Shown here: positions 11,671 to 24,384 of the stretch, one piece after another
Position numbering within the stretch: position 1 is the first letter of the stretch
Layout of the letters: the number at the start of each line of letters is the position of its first letter
Assembly (NCBI GenBank): GCA_025403435.1
Contig: CM046340.1
Location: 8,470,420 to 8,534,419 of the forward strand
DNA length: 64,000 nucleotides
From: Artocarpus heterophyllus
Taxonomy: Eukaryota; Streptophyta; Magnoliopsida; Rosales; Moraceae
Direction: 5' to 3'
Position numbers and translations under genes: made by a program
The notes under the pieces: generated by a model
The model's input: the letters and a program-made list of their open reading frames with translations, nothing else
What the model was told of the DNA's origin: nothing
Database searches by the model: none

Positions 11671-12146
11671 AGATTAATTACTTAATCATACTTATTGCTT
11701 TTAAATTTTTTTGATATGTCCTTTGTTGCTTTTAAAAACTATAAAGTTATTTTTTGAATTTTAAAAATTGATTTTAATTTCATTTTTTAGAATAGAAAAA
11801 ATTGGACAAAACAAAATAATTATCCTTAAAAAAGCTTTGAGAAATATTTTATATTTAAAAAAAAATATCCTACAACAAAACATTAATTTTCAAAAAAAAA
11901 AATATTAAGTTCGTGACTTTTTAAAGTTTAAAATATTTTTTAAAATTTTTCTCAAGAAAGAACATATACTTCATAAACAAATTAGGTTTAATTAAGAGTA
12001 TTTTTATCTTTTTCTCATTTTTTTTGGTCAAAAAGTCTGTCCGAGATAAAATTGAAACAAGTTTTCCAAATTTAAAGGATACTTTTATAGGTTTCAAAAA
12101 TAAAAAGACAAATTAAAAAATAATAAGGTATAGTTATAAAATTAAC
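11671..12146. mobile_element. Long-TIR MITE, copy A
   Basis: The left 110 bp (from TTAATTACTTAATCATAC) match the reverse complement of the right end (TTAATTTTATAACTATACC) with many substitutions. A shared block TATAAAG/TATAAAAG precedes TTTCAATTTTATCTC-like sequence. It is related to the neighbouring element at 12286. No ORF of note. Confidence 0.5.
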
Positions 12147-12285
12147 CTTTATGTAGAGAATTTTATTATTTTCTTCTTTTGGACGGTGGTAGGTAGAAAG
12201 AGAGAATTCAAACGACACTACAAGATCAAAGAAACAAGATACATACCATATATAATAACAAAATATAAAATATAAAAATAAATTA

Positions 12286-12829
12286 AGGTTAATTACATAA
12301 TTATACCTGTAGTTTTTATTATTTTTCAATTTGTTTCTCTGTTTTTAGAACTACAAACGTATCTTTTAAATTTAAAAAATTCGTTTCAATTTTATTCCTT
12401 GTAGACCTTTTTTGACTTAAAAAAAGAAGATAAAAATACCCTTAATGAAATCTAATTCGTTTATGAAACATATGTTTATTTGTGAAAAAAATTTTAAAAT
12501 ATGATGAAATCTAATTCGTTTATGAAACATATGTTTATTTGTGAAAAAAATTTGAAAAAGATATTTTAAAATTTAAAAAATCAATAAACTTAAGATTTTT
12601 TTTTTTAAAATTTGATACTTTGTTTTAAGATTTTCTATGTTTTTAATATTTAATATTTATCATAACTATTTAAAGATACTCGTATTATTTTGCCCAATTT
12701 TGTTATTCATAAAGATGAAATTGAAATATTTTTAAAAATTTCAAAGATACCTTTTTAGTTTCTAAAAATAAAAGGATAGATTTAGAAATAGTTACAACTA
12801 ACCGGTATAATTATATAATTAATTCCAAT
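12286..12829. mobile_element. Long-TIR MITE, copy B
   Basis: The left end GGTTAATTACATAATTATAC is mirrored by the right end, whose reverse complement reads AATTAATTATATAATTATAC. About 115 bp of similarity follows, including GTATCTTTTAAATTT versus GTATCTTTGAAATTT and TTTCAATTTTATTCC versus TTTCAATTTCATC. The interior contains a recent 59-bp tandem duplication. Probably a MULE-type MITE. Copies A and B are adjacent members of one family. Confidence 0.6.
12445..12562. repeat. Two-copy 59-bp tandem duplication
   Basis: The segment starting ATGAAATCTAATTCGTTTAT at 12445 recurs at 12504, nearly identical through TTTATTTGTGAAAAAAATTT. The near identity points to a recent duplication inside the long-TIR element. 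Confidence 0.85.
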
Positions 12830-12999
12830 AAATTAAAACAAGGAAGAAATGAAATTAAATTTTTTAATATTTAATTAATAACCATACATAGCTTCTAATT
12901 CAATGAACAAAACACGACCATGATTTCATTGAAATTTTCTTCATAATTTCCTCTCAGATCCTTGAAATATCAATCTATACATTCTTTCATCTCCAAGCA

Positions 13000-13246
13000 C
13001 CCTTAAATCAAGGAAGTCCCTTTCTTGGACATACAGCCATAAATGAGATTTGGAAACCTTTTAATGTAGAGCTTGATTCGTGGAAGTAAATATTCTCATG
13101 TTAATACTCTTGTTAAAACCTTGGTTCTTGAAAGAGGCAATATGTCCATCTCATCAAGTTTGGTATTTCCGTTTAACGTGGCTGTGTGTAATATAAGGGG
13201 CCACCACAGAGCTCTTTGGCACAAAATTTACAAAGAGGATGAATAT
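13000..13246 (-). other. Likely 3' UTR of bHLH49-like gene
   Basis: AT-rich sequence directly after the TGA at 13247-13249 (minus strand), with no other gene signal. The cleavage site is not resolved. Confidence 0.4.
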
Positions 13247-15855
13247 TCAAGGTTCAACTTTCATATGGCTAGCAGGTAGAGACCCTGCAAATGAAGCACA
13301 AGACATAACGTCAAAATTTAAATAAAAAGAAAAAGGAAAAAAAAAAAGGAAATGATGAATATAAGGAAAAATCAAAAAAGTATACCATCCACATCTTGGT
13401 TATTAGGAGAAGTTCTGGTTCCAAAACTCATTTGTACAACATTGTTAAGCTCATCTTCCCACACATTTGGTAGCTGTAGTCAAAGGTATCAAATGAAAGG
13501 TTATTTGTAGAAATACAAGACTCAATGCGCCTAATATATGGGATGTCATTCTAATTTCTGATGACCACCAATGTTGCGAAAAGTTTTGAGCTATGTTTTT
13601 GCGTGAATAAGGTTCCAATTCCAACTATAACTTAAAAGTACATGCCTGAGTAGGTTCCTTGAATCCTCCAGGCAAAGGTGTCAAGTGGGAACTAATCGTT
13701 CGCCAAAGTATGTCAGCAGAGCTCCCCATTCCAGGAAGGCCCGATGGAATAAGCTGCCCTTGTTGTGTCGGTTGTAGTGCAGGATAAGCCATAGGCATAT
13801 CTGGCGAAAATGCTAGAGAAGATGAAGAACCGATCCGCGAGTGTAGCATCTGTAAAGAAACGCAGTGTAAAGGCAAATCAGAAGGAGAAATCTTGGTCCA
13901 CTAACTCTGTTGCTGACATACACAAATTATAGCATAGACACTTACATCTTTTGCAAGGAGTCCTTCAATGTTGAAATCTAGGCGTGGATTTACTGTTGCA
14001 AGCTTCATCGACAAAAACTGCAACAAACAAGAGTTAAATTATAAGTGACAGTATGATTTTAAACCGATCATAAGCACATAGATTCCAAACATAAATGCAA
14101 CGCACAGAAATACAACTACTTGTCCGAGGTTTCATATTTGTATAAATATTAGCTAAAAAATTATCTATTTTTATACCTGTTACAAGGTCTAAAGACAATC
14201 ATTGTTGCAATTCATATAAGAAATATAATGGCAATTCTCATATAAAAAAACACTTCCTAGGAGAAAAGCAGAAATGCAATCTCATACCTCAACCTGTCGT
14301 TGCAGTGATTGTACGTAGTTAATGATTTCGTCCAACATCACTGCCTTACCAGTGACCTGCATGAAATCAATATTACCAAACAATTTTGGTAAGAATGCTA
14401 AAACTACTACAGTACTGCTGAATAAATAAAACTCACCTTGCTGCAACCAGGTACAAGGTCCTGAAGGAACTTCATCCTTTCGCTGATCTTTTCCCGTCTG
14501 ACCTATAGCCAGGAAGCAATTAACCCTCTTACAAATGCGTAATAAAGATTTTCGTTATTTCAATTAAACCAACTTCACACTAAAAAAATCTTACTCTCTC
14601 TGCAAGGCTATGGCTGTTTGTCGCCTGGCCCCTTCGAGCTCTCACATGAATGTATTCTTCTTTTGTCGGATCTGGAGCTTGAGACCCTTGTTTGCCATGT
14701 TTTGCTCTAGTCTTGTTGGTAGCTGTACTCGGGTTCTGATCTCCTTTCTGAGGAAGTTCAGTATTATCCTTTGCTGATTCAACATGTTGCTGTGAAGTTC
14801 CTTTAACTTGATCAAGATCAGAATCCTGCCACCAACATTGGAAACATAAATAAGGAAAAGGCAATGCCTGTTTTACATAATTAAAGGAGAGTTTCAAAAT
14901 TATGGTTTACTGAGCCATTTCTTTTCCTCTTCTTCACGCCAAGTCCCTTAGCAGAAGGTTCCCAGCCTGTACTTTCCAACATAGACGGTTCCTCTTGCCC
15001 AATTCCGGCGCCACTGCTAAATTCAGCTTCATCAGATTCATTTCCAGACCCGCCAACAGCTTGTCTTGCTTCCTCGTGAGATTTCACTAAGCTCTCGCTT
15101 TTCCTTTCATTCTTTAGCAGACTCCCTTCAATAGTCCCTGGCTCAACAGTCCCCGAAGCATCTCTCGACGCTTCACACGCACTATTTAGTTCCTTCCTTT
15201 GAGAGTTCACACCTGATACCGGTCTCAACACATTGCCTGCCAAAACCTCCTGAGCTTCATGCATCATCCCATCACCACCCCTTGAATAAACACCCATTGG
15301 TTCACGAATTGCAAAAGGGTTCACCATATCCCCGAAATTCGCTCCATTGAAGCATGAGAACCTCGCGGCACACTCGATGAATGCGGAATCAGCCGGAGCC
15401 AAGCTCTGGGGCAACATTCCAGGCATATTTGGCAAGAAAATGCCCCCTCTTAACAATGAACTTGATGGATTCCAACACATGTCAAGTGTACTTCTATCAA
15501 TGCCACTTCTCAATGAGGCAGGGCTTCCCTTTCTAATTCCTAAAGGGTTTAAAGTGCTTACATTGTTTTGAACACCCATTTCACAAAACCCCAAGTGTTG
15601 TGAACTTGCGGGATGATCCCAAATTGTTGAGACAAATGAGTCCACCATTGGAGCAGAAGAGCAAGAAGAAGAACCAATTAAATCACATTTGCCAATTGCC
15701 ATGGAATTCCCTGCTTGGACCAAACCCATAGAGGTATTTGTAAGGCTGGAGGAGCCATCAAATCTCCAGTCTGAGGACACACCAGGTGAGTAACTCATGG
15801 GATCTTCCCTGTTATTATCCAACTCAAATTTATCTTTTTCTCCCATATCATCCAT
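13247..15855 (-). CDS. bHLH49: bHLH transcription factor, bHLH49-like
   Basis: Eight coding exons (minus strand): 15855-14911, 14825-14595, 14502-14437, 14356-14288, 14017-13946, 13849-13646, 13473-13386 and 13284-13247. They join in frame to a 570-residue protein. The N terminus ([15 protein letters not shown]) is acidic, Ser-rich and disordered. A nuclear-localisation stretch VKKRKRNGS closes exon 1. The basic region ([20 protein letters not shown]) has the H-E-R triad at about residues 387, 391 and 395, so it should bind E/G-box CANNTG sites. The helix-loop-helix follows ([16 protein letters not shown], then [18 protein letters not shown]). The C terminus ends SHMKVEP. Intron 6 uses a GC donor (CAG|GCATGT); the nearby GT would give a frameshift. 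By family it is a nuclear activator linked to cell elongation and hormone responses. The start is the first ATG of a long open exon. No lesion is seen. Confidence 0.93.
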
Positions 15856-16616
15856 TTATAATTTCTCCTCGACAAGAATACCAAAACACGGCCAAAACTA
15901 GTTCCTCCTTACACAAGTGATCTTGATCATCAACCAGCCAGCTATCTTAGTTCTACACAAAATCCAATAATAGCCTCCAACATTGACCACCCTCAGTTGT
16001 TCCCTAGCAGTTCAAATAATATTTAAACAAGATTAAATAATAAAAAAAAAGGCAAGGGAATAGAGTAAACAGTCAATTAGAAGCAAAATCACTTAAGTAA
16101 TTCTAGCCTTCAAAACTTGCCATAGAAGAAAGAATCATCAAACTGGTCTCAAAGACATTCTGTCAAAAGCTTAATCCACCCAAAAGAGAAAAATAAAATA
16201 GAATAAAATAAAATGAAATAAAGGAAGCTTAAAAGAAGAAAAGAAGAAGACCCAGTTCAATTAAAGAGGTGAAAACGCAAGAGCACTAAAAAAAAAAAAA
16301 AAAAGCCAAGCCCATGTATGTATGTACCTAAAAGAAACAACTGTTTACCACCAACGATCGCACGAATTTAACAGCTGCCATTTCCAAAGCCAAAAACTTT
16401 CAACTTTTGAAGTACCAAGTCATTTACTTGCACTTACTTACACTTGCACAAAGGAAGCTCTCCCAAGGCAAAGAAACTAAAAAAGACAGTTCGAAGACGG
16501 GCCTCAAAAAGTCTTATGGAAGCAATCCATTAAAACAAACAAAGACTGATTTCAGCATAATAAATACCTATTCAAAACCCTAGTCAGAGCAGCTCTGAAA
16601 CACAGAGGAGAGAGAA

Positions 16617-16660
<44 letters not shown>

Positions 16661-17050
16661 TAAAGACCCAAGTAAAAGTAGGCAAGAAAAAGGTACCCAT
16701 TTCAGATTATGTGCTACTTTTGGTAGTCTGCTCTCCTTTTTTTTCTTCTCAGAGAAAAAAGAGCAAAAAAAAACTTTTTAATTGAATTTAGGAGTGTCTG
16801 TTCTGTTTTGTGCAACTTCAAACTCTTTCCTGTTTTTTGGCTCAGGAAAACTCTGTTGTTTTATTAGAACACTGTCACATCCCCACTAAAGATTTTTCAG
16901 TATTCACTCATGTAATGTAGAGAGAGAAAAAGACGGAGACTAGAGAGAGAAATCAAGGACACTGGTCTTGGTTTTTTTTTTTTTTTTTTTTTTTTTGAAA
17001 GAGAATGAAAAGAAAAGAGAATTAAGCAAAGGCCCTGCATTTATATTACA
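15856..17050 (-). promoter_or_regulatory. 5' leader and promoter region of bHLH49-like gene
   Basis: About 1.1 kb upstream of the ATG is rich in CT on the coding strand and holds several homopolymers. An (AT)n(AG)n microsatellite lies at 16617-16660. Polypyrimidine leaders are common in plant transcription factor genes, and a 5'-UTR intron is possible: a GGGTACC donor-like site is near 16697. Part of this region (around 16885-16965) is copied at 29.08-29.15 kb together with coding sequence, which argues that it belonged to the ancestral gene. Confidence 0.45.
16617..16660. repeat. (AT)n(AG)n compound microsatellite
   Basis: About 12 AT units are followed by about 9 AG units, in the putative 5' leader of the bHLH49-like gene. 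Confidence 0.9.
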
Positions 17051-17544
17051 TCAAAATGAGAGCTCTTGATGATTAACCACCGCCACTGCCGCTGTTAAAA
17101 TATTAAAAACACCTTCTTTTCTTCACTACCTCAATTATCAACTTTGATTACTTAAATTTCATTATTTTATTTTATTTTGCATTACTTTCAGCCCTCTTTT
17201 TTTTTAAATTTTTTTTTTAATTTTGTAATTTAATAATATGTGTGATAATTATTCCAGGTTGAGCTGCCCACTGACAATGCCAACTCTCAGCTTTAGGCTT
17301 TTTTCGTTTTATCTTATTGCATTGTCCTTCGTTACACCTTGGGAAAAGAGCTTATAAGATCTGTAATGGGGTGGTTTGTTTGGTCAAGAACCCCAAAATC
17401 TAGCTCATTTTTCAAGCTCTACTTGCGTTGGCTTATGCTATTAATGTTGATATAAAATATAATCTGATATAGTCATCTAGAAACTAGACCATACGGTTCA
17501 TGCAGTATTTGCATTATTACTGTGTGGGAAGATCTATGCATCTC

Positions 17545-17622
17545 TTTCTTTCCTTCCTTCCTTCTTTCTTTCTCTCTTTCCCTTCCTTCCTTCTTTCTTT
17601 CTCTCTTTCTTTCTCTCTTTCC
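17545..17622. repeat. Polypyrimidine CTTT/CCTT tract
   Basis: About 80 bp of pure pyrimidines on the plus strand, made of TTTC/CTTCC blocks with an internal near-duplication. It lies about 0.5-0.7 kb beyond the bHLH49 leader. It could form a triplex, but no function is implied. Confidence 0.8.
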
Positions 17623-19072
17623 AATGGATTGACCACCCTATCTGTCACCCTAAAAGCTCTATGCTGTTCGTTTGACCATACCATGGCCAAAAAACACTAC
17701 ATATTTAACACGTCGTATTATATTATATGTAAAAAAATATAATATAATACAATACGGTGTATTAAACAAGCCTAATATATTATTTAAAAAAAAAATCCAA
17801 AGTCATAAATGTTCATTTCTAATTCAATATAACTATTACAACTGCCTAGGATGAAGCATTATTTGAAAAGAAAATTCCGAGTTATAATTTTTCTTATTTT
17901 TCTATTCAAAATGAATATCATAATTGCTTATCATTTTCATTTTAATGGTCAAGTTCTAATTCTTCTCAATAAATTTGTTGAAACAACTTGTTAGTAAATA
18001 AATAGGAATTTTTTAGTGCTTTTTACTCTGGATTTCCGTAAATTGAAAAATTGTTCCTTGGATATAAATTATTGGATAAAATTTATGTGTTTTGCCAGAA
18101 TAAAAGAGACACTTTTTTAACAAAAAAAATTGCATCATCATCCCCTTCTTAGCTAGTTAAATTTAGCTTAAAAATGACAAAAACTCTTTAATTGATTTCT
18201 GTCATTGATCAACTTATATTTATTCTCGAGCCTCCTTTTCAAAAGAACGCTGTCAAGAAAAACTTTAGAGAACCCACCCTTTAAAAAAAAAAAAAAAAAA
18301 AAACTCTTCACAATGTTGCCGTTGTTCGGAACCAACGTTGTGGAGCCCTCAAGCCACCATACAACCAACGTACGCCTGGCCCGATTCGTGGCGCTTCGAC
18401 TAACAGAGTGCACCAATTGAACAAGGATATTAAAATTTAGATGAAAATGCCTTTAGTCAAATGACATGGAGTGCTTTGTCCCTATTTGAAAGTTCAGTCC
18501 TTACCTTTCAAACCAGCTCACAAAATATGCACGACAGCGTATTTGTTCGAAGGCATACCCTAACAATAACATTCTATTAAATTCGATTATATATAATTCG
18601 TCAAAAAGAAATATTTACAAGGCAACTCAAAAGCGCCAAAAGTGGACCATATCTTGGACACAAATGTTTTTTCTTCTTTGAAAATACCTTGAGCATAATT
18701 ATTGACATCATTGGCTTTCAGTGATGTCCATTGGTGTGGATTTGCATGGTTTTTAGAAACTAATGTGTCCTTGTTTTGGGAATAGTGATGTATGGAGCAA
18801 GTGAGCGTTAACGTTTCTTACCCAAAAAAAATAAAAAGAAAGAAAGAAAAGGTAAACTTATAACATATAAGAAGAAAGGTCCAAGCTTCCAATTTCCAAA
18901 TAGTAGTAGTGCAATGAAAATTTCAATTGCTGCATGTCTAATCTATTATCAAAATCTACGTCTAAGTTTAGTTCTCGGGTAAATATAAGCGATTACCATC
19001 AAACAAGGTCACGCTAATCCCATTACTTAGGTTAGTCAACATGCACATGAGCATGAATTTCTAGTGATTAGA
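17623..19072. other. Gene-free AT-rich spacer
   Basis: No supported ORF, RNA gene or clear transposon. It contains short homopolymers, including an A-tract at about 18283-18302. Confidence 0.4.
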
Positions 19073-19243
19073 GGGTGTTTGAAAGAGTGATGGAAACTGT
19101 TGATTAGAACCATTTTTATTATAGCATATAAGAACTTTATACTGTAATAATTTTTTTATTATTACTACAATATATAAAAATTTTATACTATTTATAACTA
19201 AATTTAAAGTAAAAACTACGGTTCTTAGTGCTAAACAACACAG
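19073..19243. mobile_element. MITE of the TGTAAAGC/ATGCTATAG family, copy 2
   Basis: The element starts GGTGTTTGAAAGAG and ends CTAAACAACAC. Two internal cores (ATAGCATATAAGAACTTTAT and ACAATATATAAAAATTTTAT) are each followed by an ACTRT word. Strongly decayed. Confidence 0.5.
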
Positions 19244-21170
19244 CTATTTAATTAAGTTCTCAGAAAACTTTCCCTAACATATTTCAATTGATCAATGGAT
19301 TTTTTATTTTTATTATTATTTTTTTTTTTTGTGCAGAATGGTGCCATCCCAAAGAAGTCATCAAAGACCGTGGCATGGATAATTAATTACATCAGTGTTG
19401 ACCCATCAGTCAGGACCTCTTCATTGACAAGGCTTACCTAAAGGGTCATGGCCATGAACATGAACAATTTCCTTTATTCTTAAAAACTGGGAGAATTATA
19501 TGATAATATATATATATATAGCTTATATTTATAGAGTTTGTTTTAAACTATTGGATTAGTGTTAGATTCTATAAATTTGTATACATTGATATTTTGACAT
19601 GAATTTGACAACAAGCACTACTGTTAAGAAGTGTGCAGTGAAAAGCTCCTTAATCCTTGATTAAAATACATAAACGCAAAAACGATATATTTTTTCAAAC
19701 TGTTGCAATTTTTTTTTACTAGTTTATACCATTGGACTGTCCCTTTCTCTCATTCATTATTAGTTGGCATTGGGAGTTGCAATCACAATGACCTAGGCTT
19801 TAAAATAATGAATCTCCCCTACACTGCTTTATACAACCCTATGGTACGGAGGGATTTAGAAAATTTCCCAATTAAAGACTTAAAAATGATTTGTACTCAT
19901 TGGGTTACTTTTACAAGGTTAATTAAAAACAAAACAAAAAAAAAATATTATGCACAATTTTTTTTTTCAACATTATGCATAAATTTTTTAATACATGCAT
20001 CACTCTCTTTCTCTTGTTTAAATAAGAAATTTAATATCATTGTGAAACCATGAACAAAATGGCAAAGAGTGTTAGTCCAACGGAGAAGACAACGAAAATA
20101 AAAACAACACACCCTGTTAAAGAAATGAGGATTAGATTCCTTGGTCAGCATTTTATAATATACTTTTTAGATTATGAAAAGCCAAGAGCTCGACAAATGG
20201 GGAACCACCACGTGTCATGGTGTGCCCTTTTTATAGGGGGCCTATTGATTGGTGTCACATTATATGCAAACGATAAAACTTCAACGATTAAATTAAACTA
20301 TAGTACAAAATGGAAATATTAAATTAAATTATAGTGAGAGTTGGTTCATGGTTGGCATGGCTCTCCTTTTGGGAAAGCCAAAACCAGGCAACCAAATCCC
20401 ATCCATTGCAACATGGGTTGGGAGTTGGGGATTCGAGATCTCTTAAGCAAAGCTTTAGAATTCTTTAATCTCAATCAAGGACAACTATAATCTTTGATGA
20501 TCTCTTTCCCTCACTACAAAGATTGTTAATAAAGTAGTCCTCGGGCTTGAGCTCTAAGCAATTGGAGAAGCACGTTTGAGACTTAAATTATACTAATCTA
20601 GTTATTAGAGATTTCTTTTTTTTTTTTTTAATTTCTTTTCTGCTCATAATCTATCTCTGTACTTACACTGTCTCTTTTTTTATAAGGAAAAAAAAAAGAG
20701 AAAAAAGAAAATAGCCACTTTGGCATTCATGGTGTGTAAATATTTCATTCTTCTAGTTTACTTAAAGTGTAGGTATGAAAAATATATATATAGAAGTTAA
20801 AAAGGGTTTTTGGGAAGTTAAAATGAAAACCGTAGATGTGAGAGTTTTATACTGTAATTTATTTTTTAATATATAAAAGCTTTATATTGTAGCAATTAAA
20901 AATTTTAGTTAGTAAATATTTACACCAATATATATGCACACATACAAGACCAACAGAATTCGACATTTATATAGCATGGTAACTTTTTGATACTCTAGTG
21001 TAGAAGTCTCAAAACTCATATTCTTCAAGACCAAGTTTTCAAGTGAATATTGGGACATATAACGACACTATCGTTGTTCTTCTTATAGCAAATCGGTATC
21101 AATTTTTTTAATTAACGATAGATATGTATGCATGTAGAATAATTTTTAGAGAGAGTGAAAGATTACTGGT
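19244..21170. other. Gene-free spacer with a MITE fragment
   Basis: AT-rich. A fragment of the same MITE family is visible at about 20817-20915 (GAGAGTTTTATACTGTAA, then AAAGCTTTATATTGTAGC). ORFs at 19703-20322 show no family resemblance and low-complexity composition. Confidence 0.4.
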
Positions 21171-21317
21171 CTGTTTGACAAAAAACAATCTTAATTATTA
21201 TCTCAGTTATTAACAATATAAAATTTTTACATATTTTATATAATAAAAATAATTCTTATAATATAAAACTCTTACGTACTATTATAAAAACTATTTTAAT
21301 CCATAGTTCAAACATCC
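21171..21317. mobile_element. MITE of the TGTAAAGC/ATGCTATAG family, copy 3
   Basis: It begins CTGTTTGACAAAAAAC and ends CATAGTTCAAACATC. Paired cores ACAATATAAAATTTTTACAT and ATAATATAAAACTCTTACGT lie inside. Confidence 0.5.
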
Positions 21318-23397
21318 TGAAATACATAAATAGATGGTATTAATTAATGCAGTGTCGTATCTTATATATTAGTTTACCAGATATTGCACAGCTCATTTGG
21401 TTTGACTTGGTCAGATTTCTTGAAGAACAATTATTATATATATATATATAACATATTAATTAAGTTACAACATACAAATTTATTATCATTTGCAGAACTG
21501 GAAGAATAGCAGATGGAGAATGTCAGCTGGGGTCTAGAAATTAATGGGGGCCACAGCACTTAAAAATCCTCCTTTAAAAGGTATTTTTTTTTCCTTTTTG
21601 TGTGAAATTCATGCAAACATAATTGCCAAGAGCATGATGTGATGTTCTTAAAATGATTCTTTTTCAAACTTTTGGAGACTCTTTTTGCACCACTTTTCTG
21701 CAAGCCCCCTAAGCTTAGCTAATTCCTCAAAAATCATCCAAACTTTTTTTTTTTCACGATCATGAGTAAGATGCTCTCTCAAAAGAAAAACAAAATGTGG
21801 GGGATATCATCTTTTTCTCCCTTGTACTCGTTTTCCCCCACAATTTTTACTCTTTCTTTTCCCTGCAAAGATATATAATATGGGACCCTTTGGATGGTTA
21901 TAATGGCCAGGAGGGAAAGCCTGTTAGCCATTCTTAATTTCCTTACTCTTTGTCTCCTCCATGCAAATCTGTATTATATAAAAAGGTACTGCATAGAAAC
22001 CTCTTTTATAACATTGGTAGGTACAATGTAAAATGGTGAAATTTTTTTCAGGCTTTTGGCTGGTAAAACGTCAATCGTCACAAAGCCCTTTATAACTTAA
22101 TTTCCTCTCCCAAAATAATGAAATTATTGTAGTATCATTTCGCCTTTAGGGTTGGCACATACATGTGGATGTTAACTTTAATTGATCTTGCAAGTAACAA
22201 GACGAACCTAGTTTCGATTACTAATAGGCGTTTGGCAAAGTTTGTTCTTAAATTTTGTAAGAAAAAATGCTGTAATAAACTGTGTTAGGCTAAAAATTGA
22301 TGTTCAAACACATATTGTTAAACAAACTATCATTCGAATTTAGCAAGTTCATAGGAAAAAAAAAAGGAAAACAATTTGCTAAAAACTCAGGAAGATAAAA
22401 AAAAAAATTTATCACCAAGCTTGCTATGCCTATACGTTGTTTTTCTCTTTAATGAAAAAGAAAGATTAAGCTCATTAAAATTTATTGTTTATTCTTATGC
22501 CTTTATGTTATCTAAAAACATCCAAATTTGACAGAAGTTACTCAATTAAACCTCTACTTTAGGTTTTATATCAAATAATGGTGTGAAAAGAGGAAAAACC
22601 AATATTCTCCTACCTGCATAGGCTCTCATTCTAATAAGTAGAAAGGTTCATGGTAGTCTTTTGCGCTAGAAAGTATTGTCTATCTTATGAAGGTAAAAAA
22701 AAAAAAGACATAAAATAAAGCATTGAGAACATGTTTTTTTATTCGATATATATATATATATAAATGTTATATATTGCTAAACAGTGATGAATGGCTTTTA
22801 AGATTTGAGAAAAAATCAATGGATCGCCTAAATGTGGTGTTTCATTACTGTTAGGACAGAGACATATCCTTCGGTGCCAGTATCAATAGAATAATTCATT
22901 TGGGTTCTCTCTCTTACCTTGACAAGGGTGTTCTTTTACACATTTCCATGTGCTATAAAGTCCCAATTGTGAATTATGTAGGTGTTTGGAAAATCCCTTG
23001 TTGATGAGAGGGTGACCTAATTACATGGTGATCTTAAAATTTTTCTTATTATATGGAAACATGGCCTTTATCTTAAGGGCTATAGTTGACATGAAACAAA
23101 GCATTTAACATTTGATGTCATAAGTATATGGAATATAATTTCGTCTACTATGGAAAGCTATATATATGTGTGCACTTAAGATATGCATATAGACACACAC
23201 ATGTAGAAATGGAGTATGTTTAAGAGCCCATTTGGGAGGTGAGCTCGATTGACCAAAGATTTAGATTCAATACACTATAGTAATTTAAATTTTGTGAGAA
23301 ACAACATTTTAGCAATCTTGACTATATTATAACAACTTTAGTTTAAACTCATTTCTCTATCAAAGTCTAAGCGATGTATGTGAATTTATTAACAAAC
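21318..23397. other. Gene-free AT-rich spacer
   Basis: No supported gene. Short AT microsatellites sit near 21435-21450 and 22747-22762. A decayed element with GTTTGGCAA and TTCAAACAC ends may lie at about 22227-22312. Confidence 0.4.
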
Positions 23398-23759
23398 TGT
23401 AACACCCCTTTTTATAAGATGTTACCTTATTCGTTACTTAACAATATTTAATACATTTTATAATAATTAAATTGATGAATAAAGCGTGCGAAATAAAACC
23501 AAGCAAAATCTTAATAAATTTTTTTTAGAGAAAATCATCTCTGAACAGTTCCGGTCTTGTAGTGTTACCTTAATTAACCAAATTTTATTTTTAGGTTTTC
23601 AAATTTCATGATAAACAAAACATTATAGTCTCAAAACTAGCAAGTACAGAACTCATAATAGAGGAAAATAAAAGTAGAATTAATCATTAGGAAATTCTTT
23701 AAAACATTCTTTGTTTTTCGACTTCTTTACTTCTTGATCAACAATTTCTATAGGCTTCT

Positions 23760-24120
23760 ATTTGTAGCTCAAGTCTTCTTAAACTTGTATTATCTATGGT
23801 TGGATGACATGCGTCGGATCAAATACATACTTTTTTAGCATAGATACATAAAAAAAATTATGTATGGAAGACATTTCCTGCGGTAGATCCAAATCATAAG
23901 CCACTTTTTCGATCCTCTTCGAGATCACATAGGGTCCCACATGTCGCGGACCGAGTTTTCCTTTATTACCAAACCTCATTATTCCCATCATTGGAGCCAC
24001 TTTGATGGATATTAGTCTCCAACTTCAAATCCTAAACGGCCTCCATTGGACATCTGTGTGGTTCTTCTGTCGGTTTTGAGCCGTTTCAATCCTCTAGTGA
24101 ATAATTTTTATGGCCTCAAT
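23760..24120 (-). pseudogene. Ty3/gypsy integrase C-terminal fragment
   Basis: The translation contains IETAQNRQKNHTD, then KVAPMMGIMRFGNKGKLG, RHVGPYVISKRIEKVAYDL and FYVSMLKKYVFDPTHVIQP. This is the hallmark C-terminal integrase segment of plant gypsy elements. Stops break the upstream part. It is non-functional alone. Confidence 0.88.
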
Positions 24121-24384
24121 CATCTCTCAATGAATCCTGTCTTTTCCCTCAACTCTGACTCCAATGCTTCCTCTTATTATTGTTGTTCCCTCTCCAGTTC
24201 TAACTGTTCCCTTGAGGTCTCCACCGGCTAAAATTTCACTAATTCCTGTTCTCATTTTGTGGTTGTCTCTGTTGTACGGCATTACTCTGCATGTCTTATA
24301 TATAATGCTCGGTGAGTAGGGTGCCACTGAAACATTCTTCGGCAGTTTTAGGTGGAGTAACCATGTCCTTAGCATGATTCTGAT

